A stretch of 48,754 nucleotides of DNA from Lentisphaeria bacterium UBA1776 (GCA_002314605.1 DCGO01000060.1:1-48754), one strand, 5' to 3'; numbered from the stretch's first letter, positions 22,296-31,551 are shown. Notes: generated from the letters alone by a model not told the origin. Numbers and translations: made by a program.

Positions 22296-25277
22296 ATGTC
22301 CCGTTTCCGTTTTCTGCCGTCGGCGATACTTGCTTTGACCATGCTCGCCGGGATCCCCCTGTCTGCGGCCATTCAGCCGGACAACCGCCCTCCCCGTTCC
22401 ATCAGGATCGGGAACAAGCCGGTCTTTACTCTGGTCCGCCGTCAGGCACTGGCGGAGATCGTGGTCCCCCGGGGAAGCGCCCCCGCCTGCAGCTATGCGG
22501 CGGAGGAATTGAAGACTTTTCTGGAACGGAAGCTGGAAATCACGGTGCCGGTGGTCACAAAGCCCTCCCACGGAAAAACCTCGTTCATCCTCGGGATCAA
22601 TGCCCTTTCGAAAGCCGCCGGGATCGATGACAGAACCCTCTGCCGGGACGCTTTCATCATCCGCACGGCCCCCGGCAGTATTTTCATCGCCGGCCGGGAT
22701 GACGCGCATTATGATCCCAGACCGGCACTGAACCAGATCAACGGCTTCCAGTTCAATTACGAGTGCGGCACCCTGTTCGGCGTCTATGATTTTCTGGAAC
22801 GCTTTGCCGACATCCGCTTCTACTTCGACGGTGCCGGAACCCTGGTGGCCCCCGGAGACATGAAGATCCCGGAGATCCGTATTTACGACCGCCCGGATTT
22901 CACCAACCGCCGCTACACGGATAACGGCAGGTGGTTCGACGGCACCCGGGGGCAGTATCACAAAAATATCGACCACCGCCGCTGGCGCGCGGAGACCGAA
23001 TATGTCCCCAACTGCCACGGCATGTCCCTCCTGGGCTATGAACAGCGCTTCGGAAAGACCCACCCGGAATACTTCGCCATGGACAGTGCAGGGAAACGGC
23101 TGAACACCCCCGGACCCTACCCCGGGCAGTTCTGTTACAAAAGCAAGGTCTGGGAGGAACTCTATCAGGATGCAAGATCCTGTCTTCTGAATGAACCCGC
23201 TTCCAAACGCGGGATCCGCACCCGATCCGGGGCCTCCGGCTGGGATCCTTCCGGTCATGCGCCGGGAAAGGTCTTCGGCATGTTTCAGGGCGATGCTCTT
23301 CAGCCATGCCACTGCGAAAAGTGCAGGGCTTTCCTGAAGGACGACAGGGCGTTCTGCGAATTCTTCTGGGGCAAGGTCTTTGATCTGGCGGAGCGTCTTC
23401 AGAAAGAAAATATCACGGGCATTGTGACGGCGGCGGCCTACGGGCGCCCGGGACACTGCATCCCCTCCCGGAAAAAACCCGCCAATGTGGAACTGATGAT
23501 CTGCCCCCAGGGCCCCTGGGCGGTCAATGGCAGGTTCAATCAGACGCAGAAACAGCGGGTCATCGACTGGGCGGAATACGCCGGCAAAAAACTCTACATG
23601 TGGAACTATCCCGGCAAATACGCCGGACAGCTCCCCGGAGTCCCCCACATCACCCCCCATGCCGTCGGAAAGTACTACAGGGAAATGGCGCCCTATGTGG
23701 TGGGAACCTACCTCAATTCCACCAGCGATTACTATTACAACAGCCTCCTGAACATCTATGTCTTCACCAAAGTGGCGTGGAACAATCAGACGGACGTGGA
23801 TGCTTTGCTGGACGAATACTATCAGCGGATGTTCGGGAATGCCGCACCGGCCATGAAGAAGATCCACGAAAAAATCGAATTCCTTTGGCTCGAAAAAGTC
23901 AAGAAGGAGCCCGTCAATACCAGTCTGGGGATGCTCTTCCGGGATGCCACCGATCACGAAATCTGGACGCAGATCTATTCTCCGGCGGAACGGAAGGCCA
24001 TGACCGGTCTCTTTGACACTGCCGAAAAGGCGTGCGCCAATGACCCGGCGTCTCTGGCCCGGGTGAAGCTGATCCGCAGGAATATCCTTGATCCCCTGCT
24101 GGAAAACGGGGCAAAGTATGACAGCCGCTCCAAGTGCATTGACCACTTCATTGCCTACACTTCTCCCCTGGAAACGGCAGACAGAATAACGGTGGACGGG
24201 GTCCTGGATGAGCCGGTCTGGAAGCGGGTCACCCCCCTGTATCTTCAGGAATTTGTTCTGCCCGGAAAGAAAGCGGATCCGGCGTCGAAGCCCGATATCT
24301 CCAAAGTCTGTGTGACGAAAGACAATGCGAATCTCTACATCGCCTTCGATTTTGCCGAACCGGACATGAAGTCCGTGAACGCCCCACGCCGGAAACGGGA
24401 CGATCGGGGCATCTGGAACGACAATGCCGTGGAATTTTTCCTGAATCCCAGCGGCGACCGGAGAAACTACTTCCAGTTCATCCTCACCTCGTCCGGTTCT
24501 TTCAGCATGATCCGCCACGACTACATCAGCGGCTTCGACCAGATGGACCGGAACTGGGCCCCCAAGTGGCAGTACAAGGTTCGCTGCACAGACAAAGGCT
24601 GGACCGGCGAAGCCGCCATTCCCCTGAGCGAACTCAAAGTCCGAAAACTGGATAAGATGACGGCCAATTTCACCCGCCATCAGGCCAAAGGCACCTTCTC
24701 CATGCGCTACAGCTGGTCGCCCTTTCTGACTGCGGAACGCACCAGTCCCTTCCAGGATGCGGACCACTATGGGACCGTCATCTTCGGCAGAGACCCCCGG
24801 AAAAACATCCTGAGAAACGGCGATTTCACGATCCCGCTGAAGTCCGGCATTTACTATACGGGGAAATGGTCCAGCCAGCCCCCGAAGGACGGGGAATTTG
24901 CCGGGGACACCCGGTGCTTCATCTCCGGTCCCCGAAGTCTGCGCCTCTCCGGAAAGAGCATCTTCAAGGGGTATTTCTGCGCCAAACAGTTTCTGCCGCA
25001 GCTGAAGCCCGGTCAGAAGTACCGTCTGAGCTATTTCATCAAAACGGAAAAGATCGTTTCCGGCATCCGCACCGGCGGCGGAGTGGTCAATATCTGGGAT
25101 ACGGACAACCGCTGGTTCCCGAAACAGGGCTTCACCGGAGACAACAACTGGACCTTCCAGCAGTTTGAATTCACGACCCCCGCCAAAGCCGGAAAGAATT
25201 CCGTCATCAACCTCTTTCTGCTCCAGAGTTCGGGAACGGTCTGGTTCGATGACATTTGTCTCGAGGAGCTCCGATAA
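22296..25277 (+). CDS. Secreted multidomain DUF4838 protein with CBM9-like module (copy 2)
   Basis: A 993-residue exported protein. In order: signal peptide (RFLPSAILALTMLAGIPLSAA), a GH20b-like N-domain (about 45-190, ending FGVYDFLERFADIRFYF), a DUF4838 core (about 190-480) with the CHCEKC motif in FQGDALQPCHCEKCRAFL, a helical linker, a CBM9-like beta domain (about 625-800, from ITVDGVLDEPVWKRVTPLYLQ to HYGTVIFGR), and a C-terminal CBM4/9-like jelly roll (about 810-993). ATG 22296 follows AGAAAGG; an in-frame ATG 21 bases earlier lacks a ribosome site. The layout matches the copy at 31552-34524. Binding or hydrolysing an extracellular glycan is likely; the reaction is unknown. Confidence 0.9.
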   Translation: MSRFRFLPSAILALTMLAGIPLSAAIQPDNRPPRSIRIGNKPVFTLVRRQALAEIVVPRGSAPACSYAAEELKTFLERKLEITVPVVTKPSHGKTSFILGINALSKAAGIDDRTLCRDAFIIRTAPGSIFIAGRDDAHYDPRPALNQINGFQFNYECGTLFGVYDFLERFADIRFYFDGAGTLVAPGDMKIPEIRIYDRPDFTNRRYTDNGRWFDGTRGQYHKNIDHRRWRAETEYVPNCHGMSLLGYEQRFGKTHPEYFAMDSAGKRLNTPGPYPGQFCYKSKVWEELYQDARSCLLNEPASKRGIRTRSGASGWDPSGHAPGKVFGMFQGDALQPCHCEKCRAFLKDDRAFCEFFWGKVFDLAERLQKENITGIVTAAAYGRPGHCIPSRKKPANVELMICPQGPWAVNGRFNQTQKQRVIDWAEYAGKKLYMWNYPGKYAGQLPGVPHITPHAVGKYYREMAPYVVGTYLNSTSDYYYNSLLNIYVFTKVAWNNQTDVDALLDEYYQRMFGNAAPAMKKIHEKIEFLWLEKVKKEPVNTSLGMLFRDATDHEIWTQIYSPAERKAMTGLFDTAEKACANDPASLARVKLIRRNILDPLLENGAKYDSRSKCIDHFIAYTSPLETADRITVDGVLDEPVWKRVTPLYLQEFVLPGKKADPASKPDISKVCVTKDNANLYIAFDFAEPDMKSVNAPRRKRDDRGIWNDNAVEFFLNPSGDRRNYFQFILTSSGSFSMIRHDYISGFDQMDRNWAPKWQYKVRCTDKGWTGEAAIPLSELKVRKLDKMTANFTRHQAKGTFSMRYSWSPFLTAERTSPFQDADHYGTVIFGRDPRKNILRNGDFTIPLKSGIYYTGKWSSQPPKDGEFAGDTRCFISGPRSLRLSGKSIFKGYFCAKQFLPQLKPGQKYRLSYFIKTEKIVSGIRTGGGVVNIWDTDNRWFPKQGFTGDNNWTFQQFEFTTPAKAGKNSVINLFLLQSSGTVWFDDICLEELR

Positions 25278-27226
25278 TGGAGAAATCAGGCGGGCGGACC
25301 TGCGGTTTTCCGTATTGCGTTCATCAGGAAGGGTCCCGCATCACGGTGGAGAACGAATACACCCGGTGGGTCCATGATCTTGACCTCGGCGGCGAACTGA
25401 CCGGAGCCGCAGTCAGAAACGGCTCCGGAGAGAATCTCCTGCTGAAGCCCCAGAAAACTTCCATTACGGTCAGGGACGCCGGGGGCTATCACGTTTTTGC
25501 TTCCAATCTCCAGCCTGCGGACCGTTTCCGTTTGGAAAACGATGGCAAGATCTCTTGTCTTGTCTTTGAAGGCGGCCTTTTTGACGGCGAAGGAAACCGG
25601 CTTCCGGATGTGACTTTATGTCATATGGTGGAGTATCATCCGTGGGGGTACGGGGTCCACCGTGTCCGGCTGGAACTTTCCCGGCGGATCACGGACGTGT
25701 GCCAGATGCAGGTGGGGACGCTGGATGTGGCCGGCTCCATGGATATGCTGATGACCCGCCCCGCCTTTGCCAACTCCCGCAACTACCTCCTGCCCAACAA
25801 CCTCATCGACGGGGGTCACGAGCTTTTTCACGGAAGAAAATACTCCGACAGTCCCGCGTACTATTCCCGGTTTCTCCCCGTTTCCGTGCTGATTTACCAG
25901 CAGGGGGTGGAGGGGATCGAAATGGCGTTGACGGACGATCTGTACCGCTGGGACGGCGTGGGGACCGATATTCCGGGGATGCAGCAGTCGTGGGTCTCCT
26001 ATATCCCGGCGATGAAGGGGTACGAGATCCGCTTCGCCCCGCTGGACTGCACCATGGAGGGGCTTTATCTGGAAGGAAGTTACGACTTCGGCTACCGGCT
26101 GACCCTGCCCTACGTCCGGAAAAACATCACCCCGGTCCGGCCTTTTGTAGGCCGCCTGCTGAAACAGGACGGGGATTTTGAACACCGCTGGCCCTCCCGG
26201 GAGGAGCTGATGCAGAAAAAAGCGGAAGGCTTCGAATTTCTTGGCCTCCATGACGAGGGCGACGAGGGGAACGGCATTTTCTGGCGCAATACCCTTTTTC
26301 CGCCTTACCCCCCGGAGGAAATGGCGAAAATGCGCCAGTGTCTGGCCGATGCCGGTGAACTGGGCATCAAAGTCGCCCCCTACTGTTCGCTGAAGGAATT
26401 TCACCCGGAAGCGCCGGATTATCAGGGAAATGCAGAATCATGGGCACGGCTGCCGGGGCCGGGAGACGACATCATCCTCAATCAATGTGCCTGCGGCTGT
26501 TACGGCGGGATGATGTGTCTGGAAAGCCCCTGGTTCGAAAAGCGCAGGGAGACCATCGACCGGATGCTGACGGCACTCCCCTTCAAGGGCGTCTATTACG
26601 ACTGGTGTTTCGGGCTGGAGTGCGAAAACCGCGCCCACGCCCCCGGCCGCCACTGGGACAACGACAAACTCCTTGAATTTCTGGAGTGGACCCGGAAACG
26701 GGTGGGAGAAGACGGGGAAGTCTATCTCCACATGACGGCCCATCCCTCGCTGGCCCTGGAGAACCTGGCCACGGTCGTTCTGACGGACGAGCGGAGCGAA
26801 TCCGCCGTTTCGCCCCAAATGTTTACCCCCCATGTGTCCTTTATGAACCTCGCCCCCCGGATGAGCTGCAGTCTCCTGACAGCCAAAGCCACGCCGGAAA
26901 TGCGGAAAGCGATGGCCATGTGCGCGCTGCTCAACCATGCTGTCATCTGGAACTATGCGGCAGCGGATCCGGCGTTTTATCATCAGGACTGGCTGGATAC
27001 CGTAAGCAGATACACCCGTCATGCCGCGCCGGGAACGGGCAAATGCACCGCCTCCTCCCCGGAAGTAGGGTGTGCTCTCTACTGGAATGACGAAAAAGTT
27101 CTGGTCGTGCTGGCCAATTTCAGCAGCAAGTCGGTCACCACGGAATGGCGTTTCTCGCTGCCGGACCGCTCGGGACATGGAAAGATCACCCTTCAACCCC
27201 TGAAAATCACCACGGTGGAGTCATGA
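25277..27226 (+). CDS. TIM-barrel glycoside-hydrolase-like protein
   Basis: A 649-residue protein of uncertain CAZy family. The N-terminal ~270 residues are beta-rich (a sandwich with the FWGYG-like PWGYGVHRVRLEL segment). A barrel then follows with FLGLHDEGDEGNG, IKVAPYCSLKEF and FKGVYYDWCFGLEC, the last with an Asp where clan GH-D/GH36-like enzymes keep a nucleophile. A short beta C-terminus ends it (VLVVLANFSSKSVTTEWRF). ATG 25277 shares its A with the preceding TAA, and GAGGAG lies just upstream, so translation is coupled. No signal peptide, so a cytoplasmic glycosidase is probable. Active-site and substrate calls are inference. Confidence 0.78.
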   Translation: MEKSGGRTCGFPYCVHQEGSRITVENEYTRWVHDLDLGGELTGAAVRNGSGENLLLKPQKTSITVRDAGGYHVFASNLQPADRFRLENDGKISCLVFEGGLFDGEGNRLPDVTLCHMVEYHPWGYGVHRVRLELSRRITDVCQMQVGTLDVAGSMDMLMTRPAFANSRNYLLPNNLIDGGHELFHGRKYSDSPAYYSRFLPVSVLIYQQGVEGIEMALTDDLYRWDGVGTDIPGMQQSWVSYIPAMKGYEIRFAPLDCTMEGLYLEGSYDFGYRLTLPYVRKNITPVRPFVGRLLKQDGDFEHRWPSREELMQKKAEGFEFLGLHDEGDEGNGIFWRNTLFPPYPPEEMAKMRQCLADAGELGIKVAPYCSLKEFHPEAPDYQGNAESWARLPGPGDDIILNQCACGCYGGMMCLESPWFEKRRETIDRMLTALPFKGVYYDWCFGLECENRAHAPGRHWDNDKLLEFLEWTRKRVGEDGEVYLHMTAHPSLALENLATVVLTDERSESAVSPQMFTPHVSFMNLAPRMSCSLLTAKATPEMRKAMAMCALLNHAVIWNYAAADPAFYHQDWLDTVSRYTRHAAPGTGKCTASSPEVGCALYWNDEKVLVVLANFSSKSVTTEWRFSLPDRSGHGKITLQPLKITTVES

Positions 27227-28293
27227 AAATTATTTCGGAACACTTCCTCAATCACGGCCCGGACAACCCCCGGAACTCCGAAGGGAGTTTCGTAAAACTG
27301 CGGGACGGTCGAATCCTGCTGGCGTACACCCGATACAGCGGGAAAGACTGGCACGACCACTGCACCGCCGATATTGCCAGTGTGATTTCGGATGACGAAG
27401 GGAGGACTTGGCAAAATGGACCCGTTCTGCTGAAAAACCGGGCGCTGAATGTCATGAGCGTCTCCCTGCTCCGGCTGCAGGACGGACGGATCGCCATGGT
27501 TTATCTGGAAAAAAGCGATGTCCTGTGGCAGAGAGAGCATTTTGTGGACTGCCGTCCGAAGATCCGTTTTTCGGAAGACGGGGCCGCAGCCTGGAGTGAA
27601 CCCGCCGATATCACAAAGATGCAGCCGGTGTATCTGGTCATGCACAACGACCGGCTTCTCCAGACCTCCGGGGGACGGCTGATCTGCCCGGTAACGATGC
27701 ATGTATGCACATCCCGGGACGGATTTCTGCCGGGGATCGGGCTCTTTTTTTACTCCGACGACGGAGGAAAAACCTGGACGGCGGCACGGAACGGCTGTTA
27801 CCCGCCGGAAGGCCTCCGGGGAGGGCTGATGGAACCGGGGGTGATCGAACTTGCTCCCGCTCACCTGATGGCGTGGTTCCGCACCAACGGGGGGTGCCAG
27901 TATACGGCCTTTTCTTACGACAACGCTGAAACGTGGAGCCACGCACAGCCCGCGCCGGAATTCCCGTCTCCGGAATCGCCGTTGTCCATGAAGCGGGACC
28001 CGGTGTCCGGGGACCTTTTTGCCGTCTGGAACAATCATCATCCGCAGTATGCCGTTAAATTTGACCCGGAGGGCTCCTGGGGGCGCACCCCGCTGGTGCT
28101 GGCCCGGAGCAGCGACAATGGAAAGAGCTGGAAAGATCACGTTGTCCTCGAAGACGCCGCAGATCACGGATTTGCCTATATTGCCATGTTCTTCGACCGC
28201 TCGAAGCTCTATCTGGAATACTGCTGCGGCAGCGGTCTGAACGGCGGTGCCATGCTGCAGGACAGCAAGATCCGCGTGCTGGATATTGCGTAA
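27223..28293 (+). CDS. Sialidase-fold (BNR repeat) protein
   Basis: A 356-residue six-bladed propeller with clear Asp boxes: SDDEGRTW near 60, YSDDGGKTW near 183, SYDNAETW near 232 and SSDNGKSW near 302, plus a degenerate SEDGAAAW. This is the GH33-like fold. A catalytic Arg triad could not be placed with certainty, so exo-sialidase activity is not assured. ATG 27223 overlaps the previous stop as ATGA. No signal peptide. It sits between a TIM-barrel protein and a DUF4434-like protein, with an AGE epimerase two genes on, which would fit amino-sugar or sialoside use. Confidence 0.87.
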   Translation: MKIISEHFLNHGPDNPRNSEGSFVKLRDGRILLAYTRYSGKDWHDHCTADIASVISDDEGRTWQNGPVLLKNRALNVMSVSLLRLQDGRIAMVYLEKSDVLWQREHFVDCRPKIRFSEDGAAAWSEPADITKMQPVYLVMHNDRLLQTSGGRLICPVTMHVCTSRDGFLPGIGLFFYSDDGGKTWTAARNGCYPPEGLRGGLMEPGVIELAPAHLMAWFRTNGGCQYTAFSYDNAETWSHAQPAPEFPSPESPLSMKRDPVSGDLFAVWNNHHPQYAVKFDPEGSWGRTPLVLARSSDNGKSWKDHVVLEDAADHGFAYIAMFFDRSKLYLEYCCGSGLNGGAMLQDSKIRVLDIA

Positions 28294-28335
28294 TCATCCT
28301 TGTCTTATTCAAGGGACAGAAAGGAGTTTTTGACC

Positions 28336-29337
28336 ATGCTGGACTCTGTCAATCTCAAGCCGATCACCGGTACATTCGTCAATCTTCTCATTTCGGACAC
28401 CGGGATCATCAATGCCGGTCTCCGGGAGTGGGAACAAGATTTTCAGATGATGAAGCTGATCGGAATGGATCAGCTCTTCATCATCCGCACCGAAGTGGAG
28501 GACGGCGGGACCCATCTCTCCGCCGAGGACCCCCGCTCCACCACCTGGAAAGAGGACAAGTGCCTTCTGGACATGATCTTCCGTCTTGGGGACAAATACG
28601 GCATGACGGTCTATCTTGGGGGGCCGGTGGGGATCTCCAATCTGCATTTGGGGGACTGGAAAAAGGAGGTGGAGGACAATATCCGCTACTACGAGCGGAC
28701 CGTGGCAAGATATGCGGATCACCCCTGTTTCAAGGGACTGTACGTCAGTTTGGAAGCCTTGCCATGGCACTTCAATTTTCTGGACATCTGCACCGGAGTA
28801 CTGCAGTTCATCCGCCGGAATTTTCCGGACAAAAAGACCTTTATGTCCCCCTGTTTCCGGGGGCCGAAGGGAAATATGAAATCCGCCTATTCCGCCGAAG
28901 AGTGGGTGGATATTTACGGCCGCTATTTCTTCGACAACGTGGCGGGACTGCTGGATTACTGCGCCCCGCAGGACAAGATCGCCAATCCGGAGTGTCAGCT
29001 GGGGGTGATGGGGGACAACGGTCTCGCCCACTGGTATGAGGAAGCGGGCAGACTTTTCCGGAAAAACGGGATCGAACTCTGGAGCAATATCGAGACCTTT
29101 CAGCGGCCCTTCCCCGGCCACGGGGAACCCCAGGCAGTGTTCCGTCAGGCAGATTACCGGACGCTTTACATGAAACTACAGGAAGCATCGCCTCTGGTGG
29201 AAAGGATCATCACCTATGAGTATTTCAGCTGCATGAGCCCCAATACGGAATGGGGGTCCTCCCGGCGGCTGCTGGCAAGGTATCTGGAAATGATCGGCAA
29301 AGATCCCGCCATAATTGATGAGATCTACGGAAAATGA
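28336..29337 (+). CDS. DUF4434-like TIM-barrel protein
   Basis: A 333-residue protein that resembles the DUF4434/DUF5109 group of glycosidase-like barrels, based on ITGTFVNLLISDTGIINAGLREWEQDFQMMK at the start and the YYERTVARYADHPCFKGLYVSLE strand-helix unit in the middle. Acidic candidates are in GLYVSLE and NIETFQRP. ATG 28336 follows AAAGGAG; 12 codons of upstream in-frame sequence are excluded because they contain that site. No signal peptide. Glycan hydrolysis is plausible from the fold, but no substrate is known. It ends 17 bp before the preferred start of the AGE gene. Confidence 0.8.
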   Translation: MLDSVNLKPITGTFVNLLISDTGIINAGLREWEQDFQMMKLIGMDQLFIIRTEVEDGGTHLSAEDPRSTTWKEDKCLLDMIFRLGDKYGMTVYLGGPVGISNLHLGDWKKEVEDNIRYYERTVARYADHPCFKGLYVSLEALPWHFNFLDICTGVLQFIRRNFPDKKTFMSPCFRGPKGNMKSAYSAEEWVDIYGRYFFDNVAGLLDYCAPQDKIANPECQLGVMGDNGLAHWYEEAGRLFRKNGIELWSNIETFQRPFPGHGEPQAVFRQADYRTLYMKLQEASPLVERIITYEYFSCMSPNTEWGSSRRLLARYLEMIGKDPAIIDEIYGK

Positions 29338-29354
29338 ATGCAGCGAGGTGCAGA

Positions 29355-30530
29355 ATGAGCGATTTCAAAAGTGATTATCAGCGTTATTACGGCGAACTGA
29401 AAGACCGGGTAATCCCCTTCTGGCTGGATCACGCCATGGATCACGAGTGCGGAGCGTACTTCACCTGCCTCGACCGGGACGGCAGCGTTTATGACACTGA
29501 GAAATACATGTGGATGCAGTGGCGCATCGTCTATATGTTCGCGTGGTTCGCCATGACGGACCTTGCACGGCCGGAGCTTCTGCCGGAAGCGGAACAGGGC
29601 TTTGATTTCCTCACCCGGCACGGCAAATCGGAGGACGGAAGCTACTATTTTGCCCTGAACCGCCGGGGCGTGCCGTCGGTCGCGCCTTACAACATCTTTT
29701 CCGACTGCTTTGCGGCCATGGGGGCGGCGGCACTTTACAAGGCCACCGGCGAACAGCGTTATTCCGACGAGGCGAACAGCGCCATGCACAGCTACATCCG
29801 CCGGATGGACAACCCCAAAGGCAAGTGGGAAAAGACCCTTTCCGGGCGTCCTCCCCGGCTCTCCCACGGGCACTTCATGATGCTGGCCAATCTGGCCGCC
29901 GTCATGCGGGAATTTCTCGGGACGGAAGAATATGAGGAACAGGCGGACATTGCTGTGGAAACGGTGCTGAACAGGTTCTACAACCGGGAGATGCACATCC
30001 TCTTTGAGAACGTCAATCCGGACGGGAGTTTCGATCTGGATTCCTGCGAAGGGCGTTTCGTCAATCCCGGCCACGGACTGGAATCCATGTGGTTCATGTT
30101 GAAATACGGCGAAAGGAAGCACCGCCCGGACATCATCGCCCGAGCGGCGGAGATCATCAAGTCCATCTTCGCCTACGGTACCGACCGGGAATACGGCGGG
30201 CTCTATTATTTTATGGACGCAGCCGGGAAACCCCATCTGGAACTTCAGTGGGATATGAAACTCTGGTGGCCCCACTGCGAGGCCCTGATCGCCACACTGG
30301 TGGCTTACCGCCTCACCGGAGACGGGTGGTTCATGGAGAAATTCCGGGAGATCGACGCGTGGAGCTGGGGGCATTTCCGGGACACGGAGTATCCGGAGTG
30401 GTACGCATATCTCAACCGCCGGGGGGAACCCACCCACAGTCTGAAGGGCGGCAAATGGAAGACCTTCTTCCACCTGCCCAGGTGTCTCTATCTGTGTGCC
30501 GAAGAGCTGAAGAAGATCGGCAATCTCTGA
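29355..30530 (+). CDS. AGE-family N-acylglucosamine 2-epimerase
   Basis: A 391-residue (alpha/alpha)6-barrel protein of the AGE/cellobiose epimerase family, which interconverts sugars at C2 (N-acetylglucosamine/N-acetylmannosamine or glucose/mannose types). Signatures: MQWRIVYMFAWFAMT (about 54-68), NPGHGLESMWFM near 236-247 with the catalytic-type His, and KLWWPHCEALIA near 302-313. ATG 29355 has GAGGTG close upstream. An ATG at 29334 overlapping the preceding TGA is an alternative start. It is the last gene of the operon beginning at 21498. Beside a sialidase-fold protein, ManNAc-to-GlcNAc conversion is possible, but this is context only. Confidence 0.92.
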   Translation: MSDFKSDYQRYYGELKDRVIPFWLDHAMDHECGAYFTCLDRDGSVYDTEKYMWMQWRIVYMFAWFAMTDLARPELLPEAEQGFDFLTRHGKSEDGSYYFALNRRGVPSVAPYNIFSDCFAAMGAAALYKATGEQRYSDEANSAMHSYIRRMDNPKGKWEKTLSGRPPRLSHGHFMMLANLAAVMREFLGTEEYEEQADIAVETVLNRFYNREMHILFENVNPDGSFDLDSCEGRFVNPGHGLESMWFMLKYGERKHRPDIIARAAEIIKSIFAYGTDREYGGLYYFMDAAGKPHLELQWDMKLWWPHCEALIATLVAYRLTGDGWFMEKFREIDAWSWGHFRDTEYPEWYAYLNRRGEPTHSLKGGKWKTFFHLPRCLYLCAEELKKIGNL

Positions 30531-30533
30531 GGT

Positions 30534-30558
30534 CCGGGACGGTCAGTCGGTGCAGGTA
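30534..30558 (+). repeat. Direct repeat, left copy (islet boundary)
   Basis: CCGGGACGGTCAGTCGGTG, then one mismatch and AGGTA, recurs at 37270-37294 in the same orientation (24 of 25 identical). The right copy includes the last codons and stop of the Nif3-like gene; the left copy sits 3 bp after the AGE stop. Confidence 0.8.
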
Positions 30559-30679
30559 GGGTCTGCTCAATAAGGCATTATTTTTCATTGAACTGCCGAA
30601 ACGGTTAATATTGCCGTCTTGTATCAGTTGCAACGATGACGTCCGGGAAATCGTAATTTTCCGGACGTTATCAATCCCC

Positions 30680-31275
30680 GGAGCCATCAAAATCAACGAA
30701 AAAGAGGTACTGGACCATCTTGACGGTCTGGTCCGCAAGTCCGGAGAAGACACGCAGTGCAGAAGACATCACCGAGGCATTGTGGGACGCAAAGGTAAGT
30801 CCGAGTACGTTCAGCGACCTCAATCAGAAGATTTACGAAAAAATCGAAGAATGACGAAAACAGCCGATTGTTGGCGAACATCCGTATGTTTTCATGGATG
30901 GTATTTTTCTCAAGCGCAGCTGGAGCGGCGAGGTACAGAATGTATCGGTACTGGTCGCCGTGGGCATCAATGAGGATGGCTATCGGGAAATCCTGGGCAT
31001 AGCAGAAGGCAGTCATGAGGATAAAGAAGCGTGGAGCAGTTTCCTGCGGTATCTGAAAGAACGAGGATTGAAGGGAGTACGGCTGATCATCTCCGATAAA
31101 AATCGTGGGCTTCACGATGTGATCGGCGATTTTTACCCTGAAGCAAAGTGGCAGCGCTGTATTGTTCACTGGTATCGCAATGCGTTCAGCAAGTGTCCCA
31201 GGAAACATGCACGTGAGGAGGTGGCTATGCTGAAAGCGATTCACGCACAGGAAGATAAAGAGGCCGCGCGCGAGA
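30680..31275 (+). pseudogene. Decayed IS256-family transposase
   Basis: A short N-terminal piece (INEKEVLDHLDGLVRKS, about 30690-30740) is followed in another frame by AEDITEALWDAKVSPSTFSDLNQK. TGA then stands at 30852-30854 where family members have Trp (EEWRKQPI). From 30894 the catalytic region continues as MDGIFLKRSWSGEVQNVSVL, with DKNRGL, FYPEAKWQRCIVHWYRN and AMLKAIHAQEDKEAAREK. The DDE residues around MDG and ISDKN are visible, but the C-terminal third including the final Glu is missing after about 31275. So it carries an internal deletion with frameshift, a nonsense codon and a 3' truncation. No intact terminal repeats were found. It lies at the left side of the 30.5-37.3 kb islet. 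Confidence 0.87.
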
Positions 31276-31403
31276 AAACCGGTCTGTGTATAGTACGGGA
31301 AACTCGGGCACGCCTCCGCAAATCCGGCCACTGTTCCTCCGGAGCTGCAGGCCGGGCCGGATTTGCTCCGGCTAAGGTTTGAAAAGCACAGTTGAATCTG
31401 TGA

Positions 31404-31535
31404 TCAATCAGAATCAAATGTGCGCATAACTTCGGACACTACCGGGCCGGGCTTGCCGCTGTCCACAACATTATACCCGATCCATTCTGTACAATGTCCG
31501 ACCTGACACAGCTCCAGCAGATACTTTTGAATCAT
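31404..31535 (-). pseudogene. Truncated 5' end of a gene (43 codons)
   Basis: ATG at 31535 has a strong AGGAGGAG site and lies 16 bp after the DUF4838 stop, as expected for an operon member. Only 43 codons remain, with the words MIQKYLLELCQVGHCTEW and NVVDSGKPGPVVSEV, then a stop at 31404. The SGKPGP segment resembles the start of succinylglutamate-desuccinylase/aspartoacylase (AstE-like) domains, but it is too short to assign. The gene was probably cut by the event that left the transposase remnant. A perfect small palindrome, CACAG-TTGAAT-CTGTG, lies just beyond at 31387-31402. Confidence 0.62.
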
Positions 31536-31551
31536 GGGCTCCTCCTGTTCT

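Noticed and set aside
21543..24767. A 1074-codon open frame on the minus strand
   Set aside because: It lies antisense to the pseudopilin and DUF4838 genes, has no domain, no ribosome site and low-complexity Gly/Arg/Val content. High GC at third positions keeps the opposite frame open.
30774..30974. Possible programmed frameshift or recoded TGA in the transposase
   Set aside because: The element also has a large internal deletion and lacks its C-terminus, so decay explains the stop better than recoding.
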